18,247 bases of DNA from an uncultured Subdoligranulum sp. (lineage in GTDB: Bacteria; Bacillota_A; Clostridia; Oscillospirales; Ruminococcaceae), in contig NZ_CALADU010000107.1 in the NCBI RefSeq assembly GCF_937890665.1, positions 1-18,247 on the forward strand, read 5' to 3'. The stretch's first letter is position 1; each line of letters starts with the position of its first letter. Under the pieces are notes generated by a model, which worked only from the letters and a program-made list of their open reading frames with translations, had not been told where the DNA came from and ran no database searches. Made by a program: the position numbers and the translations under genes. Positions 1-6,777 of the stretch are shown one piece after another.

Positions 1-2172
1 AACACTGTACTGGTTGTACCCGCCATAGGGGATGTACTGCTGGGTGACGGTGTCCCACTCGTAGACTTCATAGAGCGCCTCCCCGGCAATTTGCTCGCCG
101 GTCTCGCTGTCCACCTTTTTCAGGTTGACCTGCAGAGACCATTCATCGTTGCGCATTACATACTTGTTGGAACTGCCGGCGGGCACCGTGATGTCCTGGT
201 GGCTGCCCAGTGCGCCGTCAAATTCCTCAAAACCATACGGCACATCAGTTTCATCGTAGCGATACTGGATGTTGTCAAAGTAGCTGTGTGCTGCAGCCAG
301 GGCGGCATCAATGGCACTGTTCACCTCGGATTCGCACTGAGACTGGGCGGCAGCCTGCTGCTGCGCGGCCTGCTGTTGACCGTTGGTGTCGGCGTCCTGC
401 TCGCTGCTTACCGTGACGGAACCACTCTTGGAAGAAGATTTGGTGACTTCATAATGGATGTTCCAGGTAACAGATCCGTCGCCGCCGTTGTTCTGGAAGT
501 TGTCATCCTGGGTGTGGCCGCCGGTGGTGACCGTCTGTTTGCCAGCCGGTGAGATGGTCCAGCTGCCGCCCTCGATGTTGCCGGGGATGCCGTCCAAAAC
601 CGGCGCGATGTCGATGGTGGCCCCGTCCACCTTTTCTCCTGTTTCCAGCTGGATCTTGTCGGTGTTCACCGTATAGGAAAAATCCAGTGTCGCAGTACGC
701 TCGTAGCTGGCTTCCCACGGGATTTCGATGGGTTCGCCCTCCGGCTCCAGGCCGGGTACATCAGGATTATCCCCAAGAGAAACCGGGGTATAAGTCAGAA
801 TGACAAAGCGCTGCCACGCCGGGTTGCTCGGTGTATATAGCGTACCGAGATAGACGGTACGGGAATCGTCGTTTGCATAGGTAGAGACTGCCGGGGTCAT
901 CTCCTGCAAGATCTCGGCGGCCAGGCTGTCCGGGTATTGCTCCGCCTGCCATGCCAGCCGGTCATAGTAGCTGGGGGCGGTCTCAGCTTCCAGCCCGTAG
1001 GTGCTGACGGCGGAAGCCGTGGGCACGCCGTTGTGGAAGCCGGACGCCCAGATGGTGGCCTGGTCGGCCAGCCAGCCTTTCCCGAAGGAGGCCGCATCCA
1101 CCCACACCGAACCGGCCGCGCTGTAGGACGCCACCGGCGGGTACTTGTTCGCGTAGGTTGCACCAGGTCCCCAAGCCCACTTGCCGTGATCAGCGCAAAG
1201 GGCCGGTTGGCCGCCCAAGTAATTCATCCAGCCGACGGAGGTGTTCACGCACTGGGTGACTTGCAGGCCGGCGCGAACTTCCGGCAGCGCATAAGTGCTC
1301 ACCGCGCTGGTCTGCTGGGAAAAGCGATCTTCCAGAATGCTGCTGGGCGGCGCGTCGTCGTCCAGCGTGACTGCGAGGGTCTTGGTCAGTGTCCGCTCCC
1401 CATCGGTGTAAGTCAGGCTGACCTCAAAATCCTCGCTGGCCTTGACGTAGATCCCGGCCACCGAGGCGGCCACTTCCTGAAAGGTATAGGACAGCATGGA
1501 CTGCCGTTCTTCCCCGGTGGCTGGGGTCAGGTCGTCCCGGGTGAAGCCGTAGCTCAGCGGTTCTACACCGTCGGGGAGCTGGATCTCGGCATGACTGCCG
1601 TTGGCCGGGTAGAGGACCTGGATGCTGATGGGCACGATGGCATAGTCCGCCCCGTCCTCCCGGGGGAAGGCCGCGGTGGCGTTGGCTGCTTCCAGCAGGG
1701 CGGCGTCCAGGGCTACCTGGGTGTCGCTGTCCGCGTTGTAACCGCTGTAATCCTCGGTACCCCAGCCCTCGATGGAGATCTTCGTCTCGCCGGTCACCAC
1801 CGGCAGCCCGTTGGAGTCGAGATAGTAGCCGGTGGGGGCAAAGGGCAGGCCGCTGTACATTTGCCGGGCGATCTCGTCCAGCAGCAGGTCTTCCCCGCCG
1901 TCCCCGGGGGTGGTGGCCTCCATAGTAGACTGGTCCGCCGCGTTAATGGTGTCAAGAGATGCCTGGGCTTCTTCATTCAAAGAAGGCGCTGTTTCTGGTG
2001 TTGCAGTTTCAATTTGCCCACGCTCCCCTGCCGCCGTTTCCGGGGTGGAACTGATTTCAGATTTGAGCAGGTCATCGTCTGCGAAGGCTGGCAGAGGCGG
2101 CAGCCAAGATAGGCTCATCAGCGCAGTCAGGCAGATTGCTGCCAGACGCTGCCTTGCCGTGTGTGTTTTCAT
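1..2172 (-). CDS. Secreted thioester/SpaA-type surface adhesin, N-terminal 724 aa (partial, runs off left edge)
   Basis: The frame is open from ATG at 2172 to the window edge (724 codons read, no stop). The start follows TAGGAGG with 7 nt spacing. Residues 1-31 form a signal peptide: basic N-region, hydrophobic core, AFA at 29-31 before DDD, so the protein should be exported. Around residues 304-375 are a Cys in LCADHGK (C326) and a QATIW motif (Q371), which resemble the Cys and Gln of thioester adhesin domains; this pairing is inference. Residues about 600-628 are Q/A-rich. From about 685 the sequence KKVDSETGEQIAG...LYEVYEWD matches the start of a SpaA/CnaB isopeptide domain, cut by the window edge. 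AVSTY occurs three times (290, 388, 428). Proteins like this are common on Clostridia ICEs and probably act in adhesion or mating contact. Any sortase signal would lie beyond the window. Confidence 0.85.
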   Translation of the reverse strand, partial: MKTHTARQRLAAICLTALMSLSWLPPLPAFADDDLLKSEISSTPETAAGERGQIETATPETAPSLNEEAQASLDTINAADQSTMEATTPGDGGEDLLLDEIARQMYSGLPFAPTGYYLDSNGLPVVTGETKISIEGWGTEDYSGYNADSDTQVALDAALLEAANATAAFPREDGADYAIVPISIQVLYPANGSHAEIQLPDGVEPLSYGFTRDDLTPATGEERQSMLSYTFQEVAASVAGIYVKASEDFEVSLTYTDGERTLTKTLAVTLDDDAPPSSILEDRFSQQTSAVSTYALPEVRAGLQVTQCVNTSVGWMNYLGGQPALCADHGKWAWGPGATYANKYPPVASYSAAGSVWVDAASFGKGWLADQATIWASGFHNGVPTASAVSTYGLEAETAPSYYDRLAWQAEQYPDSLAAEILQEMTPAVSTYANDDSRTVYLGTLYTPSNPAWQRFVILTYTPVSLGDNPDVPGLEPEGEPIEIPWEASYERTATLDFSYTVNTDKIQLETGEKVDGATIDIAPVLDGIPGNIEGGSWTISPAGKQTVTTGGHTQDDNFQNNGGDGSVTWNIHYEVTKSSSKSGSVTVSSEQDADTNGQQQAAQQQAAAQSQCESEVNSAIDAALAAAHSYFDNIQYRYDETDVPYGFEEFDGALGSHQDITVPAGSSNKYVMRNDEWSLQVNLKKVDSETGEQIAGEALYEVYEWDTVTQQYIPYGGYNQYSV

Positions 2173-2239
2173 AGTAGAACCTCCTACAATAAAGATGCTG
2201 TGAAAGGCACGGTGGTCAGCCGTGTCTTTTCCAGCTAAT

Positions 2240-2265
2240 AAAAAAGCGCCTGCCATAGCAGACGC
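2240..2265 (-). terminator. Rho-independent terminator or attenuator upstream of the surface-protein gene
   Basis: On the minus strand GCGTCTGC pairs with GCAGGCGC (8 bp, one G-U) around a TATG loop, followed by six T. It lies 68 nt upstream of the surface-protein ATG and after the 2298-2326 hairpin, so it is either a second terminator for the small-gene operon or a leader attenuator for the surface gene. Confidence 0.6.
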
Positions 2266-2266
2266 A

Positions 2267-2294
2267 AAAATATGAAGTGTGGGGGTAATGTAAA
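2267..2294 (-). promoter_or_regulatory. Possible promoter between two terminators
   Basis: TTTACA (2289-2294), a 16-bp spacer and TATTTT (2267-2272) on the minus strand resemble a sigma-A promoter (5/6 and 4/6 matches). A start here would fall at the base of the 2240-2265 hairpin, so the transcript would meet a terminator at once. It is the best candidate I see for the surface gene, but it is weak. Confidence 0.3.
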
Positions 2295-2297
2295 GCG

Positions 2298-2325
2298 AAA
2301 CCGGCACCGAAGGCGGTGCCGGTTT
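2298..2325. terminator. Strong rho-independent terminator, probably bidirectional
   Basis: A 12-bp perfect inverted repeat (AAACCGGCACCG / CGGTGCCGGTTT) surrounds a 4-nt loop. It begins 11 nt past the stop of the DUF4160 gene on the minus strand. The T-rich flank is TTTCGCTTT on the minus strand and TTTTC on the plus strand. It closes the small two-gene operon. Confidence 0.8.
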
Positions 2326-2336
2326 TCATGAATATC

Positions 2337-2615
2337 TCAGCAGTAGTAGCGGATGCTTCCAAAAAAGTCTTGCCACTTTTGAATCACTTCTTCGCTGCGG
2401 GCCTCAATGACCGCCATGATGTTGCGAAGAACCTTTGGCGGCATTTGAGAGTTGTTGTTTGCCAGATAGCACCCGCCGGATTTTGTGATCCAGATTTTGG
2501 TCACGGCCTTTGAGGGAGTCCCCTGCTACACATGGACATGGATGGGTTCCAGAAGCTCATTCTCGTTGGTCAAGAAGTAGACCCAGTATGAACCGATCTT
2601 AAAAACCTGCGGCAT
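2337..2615 (-). pseudogene. DUF4160 family protein interrupted by an in-frame TAG at codon 30
   Basis: Reading from ATG at 2615 gives MPQVFKIGSYWVYFLTNENE... for 29 codons, then TAG (2526-2528). The same frame continues without another stop for 62 codons, ending in a typical DUF4160 tail (KIWITKSGGC, NNNS, IMAVIEARS, FGSIRYYC) and TGA at 2337. Total length is 92 codons, the usual size of the family. GGAGG lies 8 nt before the ATG, and the first 17 nt overlap the end of the 90-aa gene, suggesting coupled translation. DUF4160 function is unknown; some members are reported in toxin-antitoxin-like pairs. Simplest reading: a recent point mutation, since the rest is undamaged. Amber readthrough or sequencing error are alternatives. 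Confidence 0.8.
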
Positions 2616-2871
2616 TTTCAACGCCTCCGTCCTGCGCAAACTGCAAAATCAGGTGCGCAGTGCTTTCCAGAAACTTTTGATATTCCGCTACTTCCTTTTC
2701 TGTAAAACCGAAAACCTCCGTCCACTCATAACCGGGCAGATAGCAGGTCGCATGGTGGAAACAATCTTTGGTATCCGGCTTTTCGATGTAGACTTTCACT
2801 TTGCCGTCAGGCAGCATTTCGGAGTGGACGATCTCGGTGTTATCGGACAATGTCATGAACGGATACATCAT
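2599..2871 (-). CDS. Small conserved hypothetical protein paired with DUF4160 (90 aa)
   Basis: I prefer the ATG at 2871, because AGGAGG lies 7 nt upstream; an earlier in-frame start at 2919 falls inside the promoter and lacks a ribosome site. The protein (MMYPFMTLSDNTEIVHSE... to ...QDGGVENAAGF) is acidic, has no signal peptide or membrane segment and looks like a single compact alpha/beta domain. From memory, small proteins opening M-x-YP-[FY]-MTL-x-D-x-TEI-x-HS are common in Bacillota and Bacteroidota and often sit next to a DUF4160 gene, as here. Function is unknown. It has its own promoter (2911-2939), overlaps the DUF4160 start by 17 nt and shares its terminator. Confidence 0.75.
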   Translation of the reverse strand: MMYPFMTLSDNTEIVHSEMLPDGKVKVYIEKPDTKDCFHHATCYLPGYEWTEVFGFTEKEVAEYQKFLESTAHLILQFAQDGGVENAAGF

Positions 2872-2910
2872 GGTAATCCCTCCTGTTGCCGTCAAAAATT
2901 CTGTACTTAT

Positions 2911-2939
2911 ATTATACACGCATCGGGTGGCTTAGTAAA
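2911..2939 (-). promoter_or_regulatory. Promoter of the 90-aa/DUF4160 operon
   Basis: On the minus strand TTTACT (2934-2939), a 17-bp spacer and a perfect TATAAT (2911-2916) form a good sigma-A promoter. The predicted start lies about 30 nt before the 90-aa gene ATG. The two small genes are therefore probably transcribed independently of the helicase. Confidence 0.7.
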
Positions 2940-2940
2940 G

Positions 2941-2979
2941 AAAAATACGCCTGTCCCCTGGTTTTCGCAGGGCGGGGCG
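2941..2979 (-). terminator. Probable terminator of the methylase-helicase gene
   Basis: On the minus strand, 30 nt past the helicase stop, CGCC...CCCTG pairs with CAGGG...GGCG around CGAAAAC with internal mismatches, followed by TATTTTT. The stem is imperfect, so strength is uncertain. It directly precedes the promoter of the small-gene module. Confidence 0.45.
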
Positions 2980-3009
2980 CGAATGGTATCGGGTTTTCTC
3001 AATACGAAC

Positions 3010-4380
3010 TCACCTTTCAATAGAAACACACGGTCGGATACTGTGTGCGGGAATGGACTTTTCTTCATCTGGGACCGCATCTATGACTTTGTCCCGTTCG
3101 TTCATGTTCAGCAGCGCGTTCAGCTCTGCCAGACGTTTGCTCTTTTCAGCCAGTTCTTGTTCCTGTGGAAAGGGCTTCAGCAATTCTTCCTTGGCGTTTT
3201 GCAATTGCTTTTCCAGTTGCGCCAGATCGCTTTCCGCTGCTTCACGGCGCTTTACGATACCGGCTGCTGCGTTGGTGATACGGGTGATGTTGCCCTGGGT
3301 ATCCGCCCCCAGCGGAACGTCGTACATACCAGCCCCCACCAGTTGCGCATGAAATTCCTGGGCAAGCGGCAGAAAAACGGCTTGGATTGTCAGCCCTTTA
3401 TAGCTTCCGATGGGCACCGGCTTATCGCTGTCCATGGCGGCGCCGATCAGGCCGAGCAAAGCCCGCCCGGCATCCTCCCGCTTGTCATAGGTGGTGTCCA
3501 TCAGGCAAATCTGAAAATCTTCTTTGCCTTCGCTGTCCCGGCGGGTATTTGCCTGGACGGTCTGCGCGTCAGTAGTGCAATTTGCAATCACACCTTTTGC
3601 CTTCTGGATTTCAGCCGGGAACACAATTGTCGCGGCGTCCTCAAGATGGTAGTGCTGGCTGGTGTACTGTGCCTTCAGTGTGCGCAGCCGGGTCACCTGG
3701 ATGTCCAGGTCCATCTTTTCCTTGATGGCGGGGTTCCCTGCTGCCAGGGCCTTGACCTCCGCATAGGACAGCGCAGCTTCATCCATATCGTCGCAGGCAC
3801 GGGCGGGGCTTTTGCTGGTCATAACTTGGCTGATAAAACGCTGCTTATTTTCGATCAGCTGCCAGGAGTAGGCATCAAACGTGCCCTCTGTAACATGGCG
3901 GTAGATCGACACTTTTTGGTTTTCGTTGCCCTGGCGGACCATGCGCCCTTCCCGCTGTTCAATATCAGAGGGACGCCAGGGAACATCCAGGTGATGCAGG
4001 GCGATGAGTTTCTGCTGCACATTGGTGCCGGCCCCCAGCTTGGCGGTGCTGCCCAGGAGGACCCGTACCGTGCCGCTGCGCACCTTGGCGAAAAGATCCG
4101 CTTTGCGGGCTTCGGTGTTGGCGTTGTGGATAAACTGGATCTCCTCCTTGGGGATGCCTTTTGCCATCAACTTTCCACGAATATCGTCGTAGATGTTGAA
4201 AGTGTCCGCCCTGGGCGTGGAAAGATCGCAGAAAATCAGTTGGGTGGACCGATTGGGCCTGGTCCGTTCCCAGATCTCAAAGACCCGTTCCACGCAGGCG
4301 TTTACCTTGCTGTTGGGATCATCGGGCAGGTTCGGGTCGATCAGGCGCTGGTCCAAGGCCAACTTCCGGCCATCATTGGT
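3010..4380 (-). CDS. Methylase-helicase giant gene, exon 2 (C-terminal helicase lobe, 456 aa)
   Basis: This is the 3' part of the gene whose exon 1 is 6778-12600; the group II intron 4381-6777 separates them. Joining ...DNMLKI to TNDGRKLALDQRL restores the uninterrupted helicase sequence in frame. It carries the second RecA-like lobe: motif V region (GSTAKLGAGTNVQ) and motif VI QREGRMVRQG, with Q at about residue 2083 of the joined protein. A C-terminal coiled-coil-like stretch follows (AAESDLAQLEKQLQNAKEELLKPF and beyond). Stop is TGA at 3010. Without splicing this lobe could not join the ATPase lobe. The same frame is open 27 codons back into intron domains V and VI, where an ATG pair lies (see findings). 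Confidence 0.9.
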   Translation of the reverse strand, partial: TNDGRKLALDQRLIDPNLPDDPNSKVNACVERVFEIWERTRPNRSTQLIFCDLSTPRADTFNIYDDIRGKLMAKGIPKEEIQFIHNANTEARKADLFAKVRSGTVRVLLGSTAKLGAGTNVQQKLIALHHLDVPWRPSDIEQREGRMVRQGNENQKVSIYRHVTEGTFDAYSWQLIENKQRFISQVMTSKSPARACDDMDEAALSYAEVKALAAGNPAIKEKMDLDIQVTRLRTLKAQYTSQHYHLEDAATIVFPAEIQKAKGVIANCTTDAQTVQANTRRDSEGKEDFQICLMDTTYDKREDAGRALLGLIGAAMDSDKPVPIGSYKGLTIQAVFLPLAQEFHAQLVGAGMYDVPLGADTQGNITRITNAAAGIVKRREAAESDLAQLEKQLQNAKEELLKPFPQEQELAEKSKRLAELNALLNMNERDKVIDAVPDEEKSIPAHSIRPCVSIER

Positions 4381-4434
4381 GTCGGGTAGGATACCGGCGA
4401 GGTAGCTATGCTCCTTTTCCGTTATCCCCCCACG

Positions 4435-4468
4435 GAACCGGACTTGATACTTTCGCATCATCCGGCTC
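4435..4468 (-). ncRNA. Group II intron domain V (catalytic hairpin)
   Basis: The 34-nt element begins GAGCCGGATG, has the GCGAAAGT tetraloop region and ends CAAGTCCGGTTC. The AGC catalytic triad near its 5' side and the two-base bulge region are present, matching the conserved domain V shape. It lies directly after the RT gene and before domain VI. Confidence 0.93.
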
Positions 4469-4483
4469 CCCAGTAATTTAATT

Positions 4484-6274
4484 TCAAGAAAGTGGTTTGT
4501 TTATTGTTCCATTGTGGATTGCTACATGGCATTCCCGACATACCACAAGCGTTTTTCTGTTTCTTGCTGCCATAACTTGCGCCCATGTGGGAGCGTTAAG
4601 CAGCCCCTTGTTCTTCACATCAGCAAGTTTGCGAATGTGGTGTACTTCAATATTTTCTTTGCTTCCACACAATTCACAGGTATCTGCCAGCAGTCTTTTT
4701 ACAAGCTCCGTTCGTCCGCCATACACTTTATAAGGCTTGTCCTCAATAATGGCTTTGCGCTTGTGGACAAGGGAGATACCACCCCAAGTTGCAACAAGAG
4801 GCTTCTTACCGGGCCGTGGCACGACCACTTGTAAGCAGGGGACTTCTTTTCCACTTGTGCTTGTAGTTGTGGTTCTGTACTTTTTCTTTTGCTTCTTCAT
4901 AGAAGATCTGTGTTTACAGGCTAATGTTTTCAGTAAAGAAGTTTCCATTACCCAATACAGCGTAGAAAACCACGACAGATTTTGTGCCAGGATATAATAC
5001 TGAACCAACCCACGGTACTCCGCTTGAAACTGTTGCACGATAGAAAAATCATCATCTTGGAGCAACGCATTTCTATGAGTAACCTTTCCATTTCGCTTGA
5101 AGGATTGACACTTGCTCTCAATAACCTTTGCAGGGACAAGTAGTGCGATGGCACCGTTTGCACCTCTGCGCCCTTTGGGGTCGATGTAGTCATTAGCCCT
5201 TTGTGCCTTAATTTCGTAACCCAGGAACTTAGCCGCCTGACTACTTGCATTGGTAATTAAGGTCTTTTCCTGCGATAATTCCAGATGAAGCTCATTTTCA
5301 AGGAAATTGTGCATTGCCGCCTTAATTTCCTCGGCATCAGCTTTGGAGCCTGTAAAACCGATGAGAAAATCATCAGCATAGCGAACATATCTGCATCTGC
5401 GATAGTTTTCATCATACGGGTCAACTGACGGAATATTTCGCCGTTCTACCTCAAGTTTGTGGGCAGTCTGTATATCTCTATTCTTTCTGGCTTTGCTGAT
5501 TTCAGCGTTCATCCTGTTGTATGCAGGGTTAGATTTCTGCCGCTTACCCTTTGTATATTGGGGAATTAGCGTATTCTCTAACCACTGGTCAAATTCATTC
5601 AAGTAGATGTTTGCCAGTAGAGGGCTGATAACCCCTCCCTGTGGAGTTCCGCTGATTGTTTGATTGAACTTCCAATCATCCAAATAGCCAGCTTTCAGCA
5701 TATTGGAGATAAGGCGAAGAAACCTTCCGTCATGGATATTCTTCTCAAGAATTTTCAAGAGAACATCGTGGTCAATCGTATCGAAGTATTTGGATATGTC
5801 TCCCTCGATGAACCAACGGGTTCCTTTCCAAATCTGAATTTCCTGCAACGCTGTGTGACATCCTCTATTGGGTCTGAATCCATGGGAATGATTGCTGAAT
5901 TGCGGTTCGTAATACGCTTCTAATATTTCTCGCATTACCTCCTGCAATAGCTTGTCTCCCCATGCAGGAATACCAAGAGGACGTTTCTTTCCGTTTTTCT
6001 TTGGAATATATTCACGTCTTGCAGGCTTCCATTGGTATTTTTCTTCTCGTAGAAGTTCAATCATTCTGTCGATTTTCTGGATCGACATACCATCAACCGT
6101 TTCATCTGTAACACCCTTGGTCATTGCGCCGTTATTCGGGTATAACTTCGCATAGGCATTGAGATAGAAGTCCCGGTTGAACAAGAGTTTGTAAACTCTT
6201 TCAATGGGTTTGTGCTGTTTTCCACGTTCTTGAATGACCGTTAAAACAGTTTGGGCTGTACGCATCTCACGCAC
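4484..6274 (-). CDS. ltrA: Group II intron-encoded reverse transcriptase/maturase with HNH endonuclease (LtrA-like)
   Basis: It assists splicing of its host intron and copies intron RNA into DNA at target sites. RT motifs are in order: fingers region with RRxYIPKKNGKKRPLGIP (about 86-103), HGFRPNRGCH (131-140), GDISKYFDTIDHD (158-170), SGTPQGGVISPLLANIYL (208-225) and the catalytic YADD at 299-302. A maturase (X) domain follows, then a C-terminal HNH domain with CELCG...VHHIRKL...CRECHVAIHNG, giving two Cys pairs and HH. The length (596 aa) is typical for RT-X-HNH proteins. All catalytic residues are intact. Start is ambiguous: GTG at 6274 is only 3 nt from AAAGGAG (6278-6284), while ATG at 6265 is 12 nt away. 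Stop TGA is at 4484. ltrA is used as the generic name for this class, not as a claim of orthology. Confidence 0.95.
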   Translation of the reverse strand: MREMRTAQTVLTVIQERGKQHKPIERVYKLLFNRDFYLNAYAKLYPNNGAMTKGVTDETVDGMSIQKIDRMIELLREEKYQWKPARREYIPKKNGKKRPLGIPAWGDKLLQEVMREILEAYYEPQFSNHSHGFRPNRGCHTALQEIQIWKGTRWFIEGDISKYFDTIDHDVLLKILEKNIHDGRFLRLISNMLKAGYLDDWKFNQTISGTPQGGVISPLLANIYLNEFDQWLENTLIPQYTKGKRQKSNPAYNRMNAEISKARKNRDIQTAHKLEVERRNIPSVDPYDENYRRCRYVRYADDFLIGFTGSKADAEEIKAAMHNFLENELHLELSQEKTLITNASSQAAKFLGYEIKAQRANDYIDPKGRRGANGAIALLVPAKVIESKCQSFKRNGKVTHRNALLQDDDFSIVQQFQAEYRGLVQYYILAQNLSWFSTLYWVMETSLLKTLACKHRSSMKKQKKKYRTTTTSTSGKEVPCLQVVVPRPGKKPLVATWGGISLVHKRKAIIEDKPYKVYGGRTELVKRLLADTCELCGSKENIEVHHIRKLADVKNKGLLNAPTWAQVMAARNRKTLVVCRECHVAIHNGTINKPLS

Positions 6275-6777
6275 CTACTCCTTTCTAACTAAGTCTAAAT
6301 TACCTGTCACCCTTCGCCGTGTACAAGGCTTTCCCTTGCTCTGACTACTATGGTGACTCCGTTGCCATGGGGGTCGCCCCCTTTAGGCAATCCTGCCATT
6401 CGTCAAAAGTGTACGTATCGAGCATCCCTTAGGTTCCTTTTTCGTTCCTTTATTCACACTCATTGTGCGCTCTTTCATTGCAAAAAGTTACTCGCCCAAA
6501 ATCAACAACAGCGAGCATACAATGACACCGGTATCAATCGCTTTCCGGTGGGCGATGCTGTGCACCAAGTCGGAACTAAGGTTCAGGCAGTATAGCTTTA
6601 ACCATAGGACACGGAACTTGCGGAGCGTCGAAGTCTTTCGATTAACTCCTTATCCGCTTTACCAACATGCGATTGTCCCCTTTGAGTTTCCTCGCTAGGT
6701 AGGTTGGTTGTTCCCATTATTCACTTTTAATAATGTCCCCCTGCGGGGGAGATACACTTTTGCGCTTAGCAGCGCAC

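Larger units (their letters stand above)
4381..6777 (-). mobile_element. Complete group II intron inserted in sense orientation in the helicase gene
   Basis: The 5' end on the minus strand is GTGCG (6777-6773), the group II consensus. The 3' end is ...CCCGAC at 4381. Domain V is at 4435-4468. Domain VI (4381-4434) pairs GGATA with TATCC and leaves a bulged A seven nt from the 3' end (position 4387), the expected branch point. An RT/maturase ORF fills domain IV and ends 15 nt before domain V. The 5' exon ends AAAATC (6783-6778, IBS1); its exact complement GATTTT (6503-6498) sits in the loop of a CTCGC/GCGAG stem about 275 nt into the intron, as expected for EBS1. The preceding T could pair with the first 3' exon base A. 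The intron looks visibly AT-richer than its host gene. Nothing is missing, so it is probably splicing-competent and mobile. Confidence 0.93.

Noticed and set aside
937..2112. 391-aa open frame on the plus strand opposite the surface-protein gene
   Set aside because: The minus strand holds the real gene with signal peptide and SpaA domain; the plus frame looks like an antisense shadow (G/V/L/R-rich, no motifs).
2653..4389. 578-aa open frame on the plus strand opposite helicase exon 2
   Set aside because: It is antisense to a recognisable helicase lobe, has no ribosome site or known family pattern, and such long antisense frames are common in GC-rich coding DNA.
3010..4461. Treating the 483-aa frame as a free-standing helicase gene
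   Set aside because: Its first 27 codons are intron domains V and VI; the true protein segment begins at 4380 after splicing.
4484..6274. Retron or diversity-generating retroelement reverse transcriptase
   Set aside because: The HNH tail, maturase domain and adjacent domain V show a group II intron protein; no template/variable repeat or msr-msd was seen.
6465..6698. Small plus-strand frames in the intron 5' region
   Set aside because: The region is structured group II intron RNA (domain I); the frames have no coding features.
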